A DNA stretch of 13,051 nucleotides from CAYSHJ01 sp964589725 (lineage in GTDB: Bacteria; Planctomycetota; Planctomycetia; Planctomycetales; Planctomycetaceae), in assembly GCA_964589725.1 (NCBI GenBank), contig CAZPUJ010000764.1:1-13051 (forward strand). Direction: 5' to 3'. The notes under the pieces were generated by a model. It was not told the DNA's origin and searched no databases. It was given only the letters and a program-made list of their open reading frames with translations. Shown piece by piece: positions 1-10,365 of the stretch (the stretch's first letter is position 1; every line of letters starts with the position of its first letter). Made by a program: the position numbers and the translations under genes.

Positions 1-984
1 CTCGACTAGTCGTCGCGCGAGCAAGCACTGCCGAGCGACCACGGCACAACGTTTCTCGTTCAAACCATACAACTGCTGAATATGCTGTGGTTCCTGCGTC
101 AGATCAACGGCCTCGGGCGCGGAAGACTGCATCTTGAACGCCAACTCGTAGCTGGCGACGCGAGCCGCCAGCGCGGAATTGTTCCCCAACCGAGCCGCAT
201 GATCGTCATTGTACTCGCGCAGCGTATCGAGCAACCGCCGCTGACCCGCTTCGCTCAGATCGGCCGGCCGAGCCAAATCGAGAATCGGCGTGCCCTGCGA
301 GCGGAAGATCGTCCCTTCGTATTGCGCGGGCATATAGCCGCTGTTCCAATTCTTCGCTCCGCTGATCGGCCCGCCGCGCGGGTCTAGCATCACGACGAAG
401 CCGGGTAGATTCTCGTTCTCGGTGCCAAGCCCGTAGTTGACCCACGAGCCAATGCATGGCGAACCGCTCAGCACCTTGCCCGTGTTCATCTGCAACAGCG
501 CCGACCCGTGAATCGGTGAATCGGCCGTCATCGAATGCAAGAAGGCGATGTCATCGACGTGCCCGGCAAGATTCGGAAACAAGTCGCTGACCCACTTGTC
601 ACACTCGCCGTACTGCTTGAATTTCCAGCGCGGCTCGACGATCCGCCCCTGATTCTTGTGCCCGCCGCGGCCGAACGTCTTCACGGCGATCGTCTGATTG
701 TCCCGGCCGGTCATTGTCGGTTTGTAGTCGAACGTGTCGATATGGCTCGGCCCGCCGTACATGTAGAGGAAGATGACGCTTTTCGCTTTTGGCGTCAGAT
801 GCGGCTTCTTCGGCGCGAGTGGATTGACGAATTTCTGTTTCGGCCCCCCCGCCGCACTCGCGGACTGTGCCAAGAAGCCGTCGTCCAACAATCCCGCGAG
901 AGCGACTCCCGTGAAGCCGGCTCCGGTTTGCCACAAGAACTCGCGTCGCGTACGGCCACAAAAACCATGTCGTGGTGCGGTCAT
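1..984 (-). CDS. DUF1501 family Tat-exported protein (3' end outside window)
   Basis: The minus-strand frame is open from an ATG at 984 to the left edge, giving 328 codons with no stop, so the C-terminus is missing. The start is supported by GGAGG six bases upstream. The N-terminus carries a twin-arginine motif (TRREFLWQTGAG, R13-R14) followed by a hydrophobic stretch, so export by Tat is likely. The body has the DUF1501 signatures VIFLYMYGGPSHIDTFDYKP and a later SMTADSPIHGSALLQMNTG segment. DUF1501 proteins are distant members of the alkaline-phosphatase/sulfatase fold and are very numerous in planctomycetes; their substrates are unknown. The gene follows the PSCyt/PSD1 gene after 53 nt, the standard pairing in this phylum, and is probably co-transcribed with it. 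The family assignment is firm and the biochemical role is unknown. Confidence 0.93.
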   Translation of the reverse strand, partial: MTAPRHGFCGRTRREFLWQTGAGFTGVALAGLLDDGFLAQSASAAGGPKQKFVNPLAPKKPHLTPKAKSVIFLYMYGGPSHIDTFDYKPTMTGRDNQTIAVKTFGRGGHKNQGRIVEPRWKFKQYGECDKWVSDLFPNLAGHVDDIAFLHSMTADSPIHGSALLQMNTGKVLSGSPCIGSWVNYGLGTENENLPGFVVMLDPRGGPISGAKNWNSGYMPAQYEGTIFRSQGTPILDLARPADLSEAGQRRLLDTLREYNDDHAARLGNNSALAARVASYELAFKMQSSAPEAVDLTQEPQHIQQLYGLNEKRCAVVARQCLLARRLVE

Positions 985-1037
985 GATCTGCCTCCAAACA
1001 ATTCCCATCGCCACCAAGCTCGCCTCGGCCAGAATGG

Positions 1038-3686
<2,649 letters not shown>

Positions 3687-3720
3687 CGAAACCGCTCCGC
3701 GCGAACCGACACAAAACCCA

Positions 3721-3968
3721 CAGGGTTGGGTGTTCGAATCTCAAATTTGGCCTGAGACACGCGATGAACTAATCTTCAAACAAGTGAACCCCACCGGGCT
3801 TGTCCCGGTGGCTCGAGGGATTTTGCACCACTCGGCGTCACGCGAAACAAACTGCTCAGTAGTGCAGAATCCCATAAACCACTGGGGCAAGCCCAATGGG
3901 GTCGCTTGCTTGAGGACTCATCGAGTAACGATAGCCAGCCGCTTTGGAAATTTGAACACCCGACCCTG
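3721..3968. repeat. 248-bp imperfect palindromic element between genes
   Basis: The outer arms 3721-3748 and 3948-3968 match at 20 of 21 positions once a 7-nt insert (gaatctc) in the left arm is allowed for. The inner arms 3788-3832 and 3858-3902 match at 35 of 45, and weaker pairing continues outward through 3776-3787 and 3903-3913. The centre is a 25-nt loop (3833-3857). Nine of the ten inner differences are transitions, as expected if G-U pairs were tolerated or if the arms decayed by transitions. Each inner arm also folds alone, for example CCACCGGG-cttgt-CCCGGTGG at 3791-3811. It fills most of the 404-nt gap between the cytochrome gene start and the FAH-family gene end. No protein is encoded, so a MITE-like or REP-like origin is likely. 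Confidence 0.8.
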
Positions 3969-3974
3969 ATTGCC

Positions 3975-3993
3975 CCTCTCACTTCGCGAGAGG
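3975..3993. other. Short hairpin downstream of FAH-family gene
   Basis: The 6-bp stem cctctc/gagagg (3975-3980 with 3988-3993) encloses a 7-nt loop, about 100 nt after the stop of the FAH-family gene. There is no T-run on the minus-strand side, so it is not a convincing intrinsic terminator. It could help define a transcript end or be chance. Confidence 0.3.
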
Positions 3994-4090
3994 CGGCCCG
4001 ATCGCGCAGGAGGCGCTCGTTCCCAGACAAGCCCGCTCGACACTCAGCCAGTTCGTTTCGCGACTAGCAACATCTCGCGGAGCGCGATGA

Positions 4091-4897
4091 CTACGTTGCC
4101 TCGTCCTGCACCGGGTTCGTCAGCGAGCCGATCTTCTCGATCTGGACCGTGACCGTGTCGCCGTGTTTCAAGAACACCGGCGGCTTTCGAGCACCACCGA
4201 CTCCGTGCGGCGTGCCAGTCAGGATCACCGTGCCCGGCAACAACAACGTGCTGCCGCTGAGGAATTCGATCAACGTCGGCACGTCGAAGATCATGTCGTC
4301 GGTGTTCCAGTCCTGCATCGTCTGCCCGTTCAGGACCGTCTTGATGTTGAGAGAATTTGGATTCGGAATCTCATCCGCCGTCGTCAAGCACGGTCCCAGT
4401 GGACAGAACGTGGCGAACGTCTTGCCGCGACACCACTGACCACCGCCGCGCTTGATCTGCCAATCGCGAGCACTCACGTCGTTCGCGCACGTGTAACCAA
4501 GGACGTAGTTCAGAGCATCCGCCTTCGAGACATTCTTGCACGCCTTGCCGATGACGACAGCCAGTTCGCACTCATAATCGACGGCGTCGCTGCGGAGATG
4601 TCGCGGCAACAGAATCGGATCACCCGGATTGTTGACGGCTCCACTGTTCTTCATGAATAGCACGGGGTATTCGGGGATCGGCTGATTCCCTTCTTCAGCG
4701 TGCTTGCGGTAGTTCAGACCGATGCACAGCACGTCGATGGGAAAAATCGGAGCGAGCATTTTTGCGACGCTCGCCTTCTCGCCCGTGTCGGTGTGCTGTC
4801 CAAAGATGTCGCCCTCGAACCGAGTCGCCGAGCCGTCGGCTTGCTGCCGGCCGTAATGTGTCCGGCCCGCAGAGTCGTGATAGCGAATGATCTTCAT
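4091..4897 (-). CDS. Fumarylacetoacetate hydrolase family protein
   Basis: A 268-residue soluble protein with the FAH fold core. The motifs seen are IGLNYRKHAEE (59-69), the metal-binding VDYECELAVVIG with E109 and E111, the third metal ligand D140 in CANDVSARDWQ, the lysine K160 in RGKTFATFCPLGP, and TGTPHGVG (227-234). Family members hydrolyse, hydrate or decarboxylate 2-oxo acids or acylpyruvates using Mg2+ or Mn2+; examples are 2-hydroxyhepta-2,4-diene-1,7-dioate isomerase, acylpyruvase and oxaloacetate decarboxylase. The sequence does not decide between these. The ATG at 4897 has AAGGA eight bases upstream. It is monocistronic as far as the window shows: a tRNA lies upstream and the long palindrome downstream. 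The catalytic residues appear complete, so an active enzyme is expected. Confidence 0.93.
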   Translation of the reverse strand: MKIIRYHDSAGRTHYGRQQADGSATRFEGDIFGQHTDTGEKASVAKMLAPIFPIDVLCIGLNYRKHAEEGNQPIPEYPVLFMKNSGAVNNPGDPILLPRHLRSDAVDYECELAVVIGKACKNVSKADALNYVLGYTCANDVSARDWQIKRGGGQWCRGKTFATFCPLGPCLTTADEIPNPNSLNIKTVLNGQTMQDWNTDDMIFDVPTLIEFLSGSTLLLPGTVILTGTPHGVGGARKPPVFLKHGDTVTVQIEKIGSLTNPVQDEAT

Positions 4898-5251
4898 GCG
4901 TGAGTTCCTTGAGTTTTGTCGATGCCCTATTAAGCCGCATAAGACAACAACTCAGCGATCTGACCGCAAGTGTTGACGAAAGTTCCGCACATCCCTGATC
5001 GAACAAGTGTCGAGCTGTGCGGCCGCTGGCTGTGCGGCCGCTGATCGAACCGCCATGCTGCCGTGCGGAAGCCATCAGTTCGACCGTACGCCAATAGCTT
5101 TCTTGAGCGAGTAGGTGCTTGACCTTGGAAAGCATCCGCCAACGGGGAAAGATTGTTTGCCACGGACGAAACATGGATTGAACGCTTATGACCCGCGACA
5201 GCGATCACCGCCCGCGCGGCCAGGGTCAGAGACTTGCCAAGCCACCAAACG
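4898..5251. other. Gap between FAH-family gene and tRNA terminator
   Basis: I see no convincing gene. A minus-strand frame (4930-5292) is open, but its start lies inside the tRNA terminator and its product has no recognisable motif. The stretch contains the 15-bp tandem duplication at 5014-5043 and must hold the promoter of the FAH-family gene, which I could not place with confidence. Confidence 0.5.
5014..5043. repeat. 15-bp perfect tandem duplication
   Basis: The 15-mer gctgtgcggccgctg occurs twice head to tail (5014-5028, 5029-5043). A 10-bp direct repeat, ctgatcgaac, occurs at 4995-5004 and again at 5041-5050, overlapping the second unit. No function is apparent; replication slippage would explain it. 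Confidence 0.8.
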
Positions 5252-5282
5252 AAAAACCCCGCTCTCCCGCCGAAAGACGGGG
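5252..5282 (-). terminator. Intrinsic terminator of the tRNA-Lys gene
   Basis: On the minus strand CCCCGTCTTTC pairs with GGAGAGCGGGG around a GGCG loop. This gives an 11-bp stem with one mismatch and three G-T pairs, followed directly by TTTTT. It starts 34 nt after the tRNA 3' end, the expected place for a Rho-independent terminator. Confidence 0.8.
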
Positions 5283-5315
5283 CCGTTGACACCTCGTTGA
5301 ATTCGCTCGACGAAT

Positions 5316-5388
<73 letters not shown>

Positions 5389-5412
5389 AAAGCACTTTAG
5401 CCACATGGGTTT

Positions 5413-5632
5413 TTGCGTCATCAAGGATGTCGAGTACCGTCGAAGAAGATTCGTGGCCGCACGATCTACTTCGGTACCGATGCCGATGGCGCGCTGCGGA
5501 AGTATTTAGAACAACGCGACGATCTGCAAGCTGGTCGGACGCCGCGAGTGCAGGGCGATGGGTTGACCGTTCGCGACTTGTGCAATCGGTTCCTCACGCA
5601 AAAGAAGTCGATGGTGGTCGCGGGCGAGTTCA
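5413..5632 (+). pseudogene. Integrase (tyrosine recombinase type) N-terminal remnant
   Basis: About 70 residues read in the frame beginning at the ATG at 5413. The segments KKIRGRTIYFG, GALRKYLEQRDDLQAGRTPR and GLTVRDLCNRFLTQKKSMV match, from memory, the N-terminal arm and the start of the core-binding domain of planctomycete site-specific integrases. The recognisable similarity stops around AGEF (5622-5633), where the sequence passes into the kinase-partner fragment. The catalytic domain with its R/H/R/Y residues is absent, so this is an inactive relic. It is the only probable gene sequence on the plus strand, and it begins 25 nt beyond the 5' end of the tRNA gene, divergent from it. The family call is from recalled consensus, not from a search. 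Confidence 0.62.
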
Positions 5633-5823
5633 AACGGAAATCCAGACGCAGCGACTCGGCGCTTGGGATCGGCCCGCGTCCCCATGACCGTGAGATAGCC
5701 GTCATTCACCCTCGCAAAAGTCTTCTCGCCAAAGAGCCCAACCAATTTGTCGGAGACGACGAATCGGACAACTCTACGACTGATCGCGGGTTCGTCCTGG
5801 GGCGAAGTGAGCGAACCGCACAT
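5620..5823 (-). pseudogene. Truncated paralogue of the kinase-partner protein (C-terminal part)
   Basis: The minus strand encodes DPKRRVAASGFPFELAR, which aligns with DPTRRVAPPGIPFEFPR near the C-terminus of the 8836-10344 protein. Upstream, VSDKLVG and FARVNDGYL align with VADNLVW and FASVNGSLL. The nucleotide similarity is also visible: gcgactcggcg and tgggatcgg in 5655-5680 recur at about 9090-9113, and ttgtcgg-gacg in 5746-5758 recurs near 9185. The resemblance covers roughly 5620-5770. After that the frame runs into antisense of the integrase remnant, so the original C-terminus is lost; the preceding beta-helix and membrane anchor are missing too. It begins just 10 nt after the stop codon of the CAP-domain gene. 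A small hybrid protein starting at the ATG at 5823 is possible but unlikely. Confidence 0.55.
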
Positions 5824-5832
5824 CGCGGAAAC

Positions 5833-8646
5833 CTATTTCCGCCGAGCGTTTTCCAACCAGACGCGTGAAGGGCCTTGGTAGCGTTCCATCAATCGACCCC
5901 AGTTCGGGATCGGCCGCTGCTGTTCCAATTCGCTCGCGGTTTGGACGGTTTTGCGAGCGTCGTTGACTTGACCGGCTCGGTGCTGCAGGTACGCCAGCAC
6001 ATAATGCCACGACGGATTCTTGTGATCGAGCTGTATGGCCGCGAGCAGTTCTACTATTGCCGCGTTGAAGTTGCCTTGCTGGAGACGTTCATTCGCCGTG
6101 TCAAGGTGCTCTGGGACGGTCTTGGGGGCCTTCGCTTGTGGGATTGGTGCAGCAGGGGGAGTTGCTTTTGGCGAAGGATTTGTTGGCGGCGGCGACGACG
6201 GCTTTGGGTTTGGAGTTGGCTTGGGAGCGAGTGCCGGCTTCACGGCTTCGATCGGCTTCGGGGAAGTTGCCCTTGGCGCTGACAATGGTTCGGCTGTCGG
6301 GGCGGGGAGTGGACGTGTCGAACTGCCCGGTACGGGAGCCGCAAACACTTGAGTCCAAAAGCGTTCGCCAGCGGACGTGGTCGCCATTCCCACGCCAAAC
6401 TCCTGAAAGCTTGGGTTCAGGAGGTTGTCCTTGTGGCCGGCAGATTGCATCCACATGGCGATGGCGTCCGCCGGTGTGCGACTTCCTTGAGCAACGTTCT
6501 CGCCCCCTCCGAAAGATCCATAGCCGGACGCGGCGAGGCGTTGATCAAAAGAGACTCCTTCGAGCGTGTGATTCAGCATGTTGAGCCGAGCCATGTTCGC
6601 CGAATGATCACGAGCAAGCTTCATCAGCGTCGCGTTCGGCTTCAGGGACGGAAGGCTGGCGTTGTGGCGTTCCGCGTTTGTCAGCTCGATCAATCGCTTT
6701 TCGTCAGCGGTGAGTTCGGCGGGAAGTTTCGCCGATCGGAGCGCGGGACCGTTGCTGTTTCGGACCCGAACGAGCGTCAGTTTCTCGTCGCCGTCGTTGG
6801 CCGTGAGCCAAGCGATGTCGCCGTTCGAAAGAACGGTCAGGTCGTGGCTCTCTGGGATCGGATGTTCCAGCAGCATGGGTTCCGTCAGCCAGTGGCCGTG
6901 AGTATTCATCACGGCAGCTTTGTGAACGGGCGGTTCTTGGTTCGGGCCGTTCTTGGCCGAGTTCGCTTCGCGCCACAGGACAAGCAGATGTTCTCCGAAC
7001 GGCGCGGCTTTGACGAGTTGCTCGTCGAACTGTGGCGTGTCGGTCAGTTGCACCGTGCGATGCACTCGCCCGTCATCGCGGACGACGACCAAAAACAGTT
7101 CACGGCTGCCGCCGACTTCGGACACAAACACCATGCCCACGTTGCGTCCCACGGGGAACAGGCTCCCCAAGCGCGCGTGGCCGGGATTCCATTCCTTGAG
7201 TTGTTCGTCGGACGGAAAGATCAAGCGGCCGAAGCCGAACGTGCGGTTTTCGAACCACAGTCCTTTCGGGAACACGTCGCCCAACGAGAGCGTGCAGAAC
7301 GCGCCACGATGCGCGATGAGTTGCTGATCCAAACTGTGGCTGACGGTCCATTGGTTGTCGATGACCTTCCTGCCTGCCGAGTCCACCGTGCCGAAGTAGC
7401 CCCCTTGATGAGCGACGGTGGGATCTGTCTGCCAGACTTGGCCGAAGTGCGCGGCCAGTTCGGTGCCGGACATCGCGAGTTGCCCGGAGAAGCACCACAG
7501 GTCGTCGAGGTATTTCTCTTTCAGCAATCGCCCCTTGTCGCCGGTGAGCACCGTGCGAAAGAGTTCTTTCCCCGCGCGATCGTAGCGGTAAACGCACATG
7601 CGGTCGGGAAGTTCGGCCGCCAGAACGCCCAAGTCGCCGTCGTCCTGCACGACCAAGCTCCGCAGGTCGCGATCTTTGAGCGTCAGGTTCTGGCCGGTCG
7701 GCCGAAACTCCACGTCCAGCGTGCTGAGGTGCACCGTTCCCTGACGATCGTTCCACCCCAGCTTGTACGCGCCGCGCAACGGTGACCCGAGCGGCATTGG
7801 GACGAGCAGCAACGGCGGCCGAGTCCCCCAACCGCCACGCGGTGCCTGAGCCACCGGAGCGGAAAGCTGAATCGTGCGCGACTCGATCTGCCCAGCCAGC
7901 GTGGGCGCGGGAGTCGCTGAAGGCGGCTCGTCGTCTTCACCATCAGCCGGTCGAAACAACTGACTGATCGGGATGATTTCCTTGGGCTGACTCTTGCTGG
8001 ACCAGGCCAGCTTCATCATGCCGCCGAACGGGCCGTTGAAGTACGCCAACCGGATCGTCACTGGCCGCCCCACCGTCAACTTGATTTGGCCGGACTGCTC
8101 GGCGTTCATCTTCCAGACAGGTTGGCTCACGACCAATTGATCGTCGATCCAGAGATGTGCCGTGTCGTCGGCCGTGATGTGAAACGAATAAAGTTCGCTG
8201 TACTTCGGCACGATCCAGCCGGTCCAGCGCCCGCGGAAGTTCTCGTACCAGCCGTCGCGCGGTGTGATCTCGTCGCCGCCGGTGTATGGCGGCTGGTTTC
8301 GGCCATATTCGAAATCAATCGTCGGCGAGACACGGACCTCGAAGATCTTGTCCGTGAAGAACTCGCCGCGCAACCCGTCGCCCGGCCCCGAAAACAGAAC
8401 CTTCCAAGTTTCCGCGTTCGCTCCGTGAGCCTGGCCGTAACGACGCAAATCCCGTTGATCGTCGGCGGACAACCGCTCGATCGGAATGTCTTTCGTCTCC
8501 CCATTCGCCATTCGCAACCGCACGGATGCTCCCGCGAAGCTGACGAATTCGTCCTCAATCTGCGACTGATCCGCCGTTTCGATCTGTGCCTGCGCGATAG
8601 AAACCATCAAACCGAGCCACATCGCTATTATCAATTTTGTGGTCAT
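5833..8646 (-). CDS. Secreted multidomain protein: SHD1-like, PA14, CAP, TPR
   Basis: A 937-residue protein. The signal peptide MTTKLIIAMWLGLMVSIAQA ends in an AxA cleavage site. Then come an SHD1-like segment (about 25-70; GETKDIPIERLSADDQRDLR), a PA14 domain (about 92-229; LRGEFF, SFHITADDTAHLWID), and about 400 residues of beta-rich sequence resembling a propeller or lectin-like region. A CAP/SCP domain follows (about 645-767; LTNAERHNASLPSL, with H681, E716 and H738 at the usual conserved sites). Next is a Pro/Lys/Ser-rich linker (about 770-842), and last a TPR-like helical repeat region (about 843-925). PA14 domains typically bind carbohydrate. CAP domains occur in secreted proteins of varied function, and the cell wall or envelope is a likely site of action. 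The frame is open 48 codons further upstream, but that part is read through the inverted repeat; AGGAG at 8654-8658 fixes the start at 8646. It follows the kinase pair on the same strand. Confidence 0.9.
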   Translation of the reverse strand: MTTKLIIAMWLGLMVSIAQAQIETADQSQIEDEFVSFAGASVRLRMANGETKDIPIERLSADDQRDLRRYGQAHGANAETWKVLFSGPGDGLRGEFFTDKIFEVRVSPTIDFEYGRNQPPYTGGDEITPRDGWYENFRGRWTGWIVPKYSELYSFHITADDTAHLWIDDQLVVSQPVWKMNAEQSGQIKLTVGRPVTIRLAYFNGPFGGMMKLAWSSKSQPKEIIPISQLFRPADGEDDEPPSATPAPTLAGQIESRTIQLSAPVAQAPRGGWGTRPPLLLVPMPLGSPLRGAYKLGWNDRQGTVHLSTLDVEFRPTGQNLTLKDRDLRSLVVQDDGDLGVLAAELPDRMCVYRYDRAGKELFRTVLTGDKGRLLKEKYLDDLWCFSGQLAMSGTELAAHFGQVWQTDPTVAHQGGYFGTVDSAGRKVIDNQWTVSHSLDQQLIAHRGAFCTLSLGDVFPKGLWFENRTFGFGRLIFPSDEQLKEWNPGHARLGSLFPVGRNVGMVFVSEVGGSRELFLVVVRDDGRVHRTVQLTDTPQFDEQLVKAAPFGEHLLVLWREANSAKNGPNQEPPVHKAAVMNTHGHWLTEPMLLEHPIPESHDLTVLSNGDIAWLTANDGDEKLTLVRVRNSNGPALRSAKLPAELTADEKRLIELTNAERHNASLPSLKPNATLMKLARDHSANMARLNMLNHTLEGVSFDQRLAASGYGSFGGGENVAQGSRTPADAIAMWMQSAGHKDNLLNPSFQEFGVGMATTSAGERFWTQVFAAPVPGSSTRPLPAPTAEPLSAPRATSPKPIEAVKPALAPKPTPNPKPSSPPPTNPSPKATPPAAPIPQAKAPKTVPEHLDTANERLQQGNFNAAIVELLAAIQLDHKNPSWHYVLAYLQHRAGQVNDARKTVQTASELEQQRPIPNWGRLMERYQGPSRVWLENARRK

Positions 8647-8653
8647 GCGATTA

Positions 8654-8658
8654 CTCCT
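8654..8658 (-). promoter_or_regulatory. Shine-Dalgarno deciding the start of the CAP/PA14 gene
   Basis: AGGAG on the minus strand lies seven bases before the ATG at 8646. That ATG begins a good signal peptide. The alternative upstream ATGs (8661 and 8790) have no such site, and the longest of them would translate the inverted-repeat element. Confidence 0.8.
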
Positions 8659-8663
8659 AAACA

Positions 8664-8807
8664 TTTGGGAGTGCTCCGGCTTGACGGAGCTTTGGAACTT
8701 TGGCGAAGCCTTTGCAAGTTTCGTGCGGTCTCGGTGAGATGAACAGTTCCAAAAGAAAGCGGCTCCGCCGCGATACCAAAGCTCCGTCAAGCCGGAGCAC
8801 TCCCAAA
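8664..8807. repeat. 144-bp inverted-repeat element with perfect 32-bp arms
   Basis: The arms 8664-8695 and 8776-8807 are exact inverted copies (32 of 32) separated by 80 nt. Each arm contains its own hairpin, GCTCCG-gcttga-CGGAGC (8673-8690 in the left arm), so the design is again two hairpins facing each other. A further direct copy of the 16-nt core (gtcaagccggagcact at 8786-8801) occurs at 8809-8824 with one change. The element fills most of the 189-nt gap between the kinase-partner stop and the CAP/PA14 start, ending just before the Shine-Dalgarno. No T-run follows it, so it is not a typical terminator. The perfect arms suggest recent arrival or active maintenance. Confidence 0.88.
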
Positions 8808-8835
8808 GGTCAAGCCGGAGTACTTCAATGGTGCG

Positions 8836-10344
8836 CTACTGCAACGTGGCGGGGGGTGGCACGGGCAGTTTCGCGGGATCGCAACCGTAGCGGATTCCGG
8901 CCGCCATCTGCTCGGCCCAGAGCCCCTCCGGTTTCGGTACCAGATCCTCCGGTAAGAAGCTCCGCAAGATTTCAGGTGCAAGAGCGACTTTCTGGCTGTC
9001 CCCGGAAAACATGAATCCTTGGGCCTGTGTGTAACGTGGACCGAAATCGACGAACTGCGCGCGGGGAAATTCAAAAGGAATTCCGGGCGGTGCGACTCGG
9101 CGGGTGGGATCGGTTGGCGACGCTGTGGCCATCAGGAGGCTTCCATTGACGGAGGCAAACCAACTATCCCAGTACCAGACTAGATTGTCGGCGACGTCGA
9201 ATTCGCGAAAGGTCTTCGTAAAGGCGTCGTGGGCCGCCGGTACGTTATCGGAGAAGTTGGACGCCGGGATGTTTATTGCCACGAGAGTGGGACAGCACGA
9301 GATGACCGAAAAAATGCAGCGATGCATTTTGAACGTGATCGGAATCGCCGGCCAATTGCCCACGATCACCGTGCCAAAGAGGTGAGATTGCGCGAACGTA
9401 CAATTTCGCATTTCCACCGTCATGTTGTCGGCCAATTTGTTCACCGCAACGGCGCCGCTGCCGCGGGCGCCTACAAACGCGGAATCGACAAGCTCGACGG
9501 TCACGTTGGGGCCAAAGACCGCAATCGTGCATGTCGCTCGGAACAGGCAGCGCCGGAATGACGCGCGGGCCGGTTTGCCTTCACCGGCATCGTTGCTCAG
9601 GCTGAGAGCACTTACCGACGTGAAACTGCAATCCTCACACGTGACATCTCCGAACTGACTGCTGAACACGCCGCCGCCCTGGATGCTTCTCGCGAAGTGC
9701 AGACCACGTACGACGAGAGCCATGTTCTTCACGTTGACCAGATATCCGACAACTGGCCTGAGCACAGGTTGAAAACCGCGACCGGCTCGGATGGTCAAAG
9801 GCTGAGGTGACTTGATTTCGAACTCACGCGTGATGCTACGGACCTCCAACGGGCCGTTGGTGCGGATTTCGATGAAGTCGCCGGGAATCGCCACTTCCAC
9901 AGCGGATTCCAACGTGGGAAACATGTCTCGATGCGGTCCCACGAGCAACATCTTCCGCAGCTTGCGCCCCGGTTCTTTCGCGGCGGCAGGCGGAAGGACT
10001 TCATAGCCGGGTTCGCTGGATGCGAGTGACACCGGCGGCTCGTCGTTCTTTGCCGATCCTCCGCCGGCACCTGCCACCGCAACATCGCCGTTCGAGCCCG
10101 TCACTCCATCGCCCACTTCTGCGGGCGCTGCTCCGTGAATGAGAATGATCACTTGCCGAACCGCCAAACCGCCGACAATCAGCACGGCAAACATCACGCA
10201 CGCGGCCAACGGAATGAACCACGCCGTATGCCGATACCAGGGCAACTGCTTGGTGTTCCTCGGCTTCTTTTTCCGCTGACCCAGCACTCGCGGCGGCAAG
10301 CGAGGTTCCGGTTCCGGCGAACGGTCGGACGACGGGCGGATCAT
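8836..10344 (-). CDS. Single-pass membrane protein with beta-helix ectodomain, partner of the kinase
   Basis: 502 residues. A basic, proline-rich cytoplasmic N-terminus (1-42, with RKKKPR) precedes one membrane helix (about 43-62; FIPLAACVMFAVLIVGGLAV). A Gly/Ala/Pro-rich spacer follows to about residue 125, then a repetitive beta-rich region (about 130-390) typical of right-handed parallel beta-helices, with recurring turns such as VTCEDCSF, ASFRRCLF, VEMRNCTF and FKMHRCIF. The segment PTLESAVEVAIPGDFIEIR resembles LSDIWHQLISGDEIRIS in the kinase ectodomain, and both proteins continue with PLE and a ...LTIRA/LVITA... strand. It has no kinase domain. The ATG at 10344 has AGGAG seven bases upstream and lies 21 nt after the kinase stop, so the two are surely co-transcribed. 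A co-receptor or decoy receptor role is inference; a carbohydrate-binding or cleaving role cannot be excluded. Confidence 0.85.
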   Translation of the reverse strand: MIRPSSDRSPEPEPRLPPRVLGQRKKKPRNTKQLPWYRHTAWFIPLAACVMFAVLIVGGLAVRQVIILIHGAAPAEVGDGVTGSNGDVAVAGAGGGSAKNDEPPVSLASSEPGYEVLPPAAAKEPGRKLRKMLLVGPHRDMFPTLESAVEVAIPGDFIEIRTNGPLEVRSITREFEIKSPQPLTIRAGRGFQPVLRPVVGYLVNVKNMALVVRGLHFARSIQGGGVFSSQFGDVTCEDCSFTSVSALSLSNDAGEGKPARASFRRCLFRATCTIAVFGPNVTVELVDSAFVGARGSGAVAVNKLADNMTVEMRNCTFAQSHLFGTVIVGNWPAIPITFKMHRCIFSVISCCPTLVAINIPASNFSDNVPAAHDAFTKTFREFDVADNLVWYWDSWFASVNGSLLMATASPTDPTRRVAPPGIPFEFPRAQFVDFGPRYTQAQGFMFSGDSQKVALAPEILRSFLPEDLVPKPEGLWAEQMAAGIRYGCDPAKLPVPPPATLQ

Positions 10345-10365
10345 GTCTGCACTCCTCGGCCTGTG

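Noticed and set aside
4930..5292. Minus-strand open frame of 120 codons between the tRNA and the FAH-family gene
   Set aside because: Its start falls inside the tRNA terminator hairpin, part of it is the 15-bp tandem duplication, and no motif is recognisable.
5633..5868. Plus-strand frame continuing after the integrase remnant
   Set aside because: Residues after AGEF do not resemble an integrase and are antisense to the kinase-partner fragment and the end of the CAP gene.
6349..7785. Plus-strand open frame of 478 codons antisense to the CAP/PA14 gene
   Set aside because: Its composition and lack of motifs mark it as an antisense shadow; the opposite frame has clear CAP and PA14 domains.
8647..8790. 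48-codon N-terminal extension of the CAP/PA14 protein
   Set aside because: It is translated from the inverted-repeat element, while AGGAG and a good signal peptide place the start at 8646.
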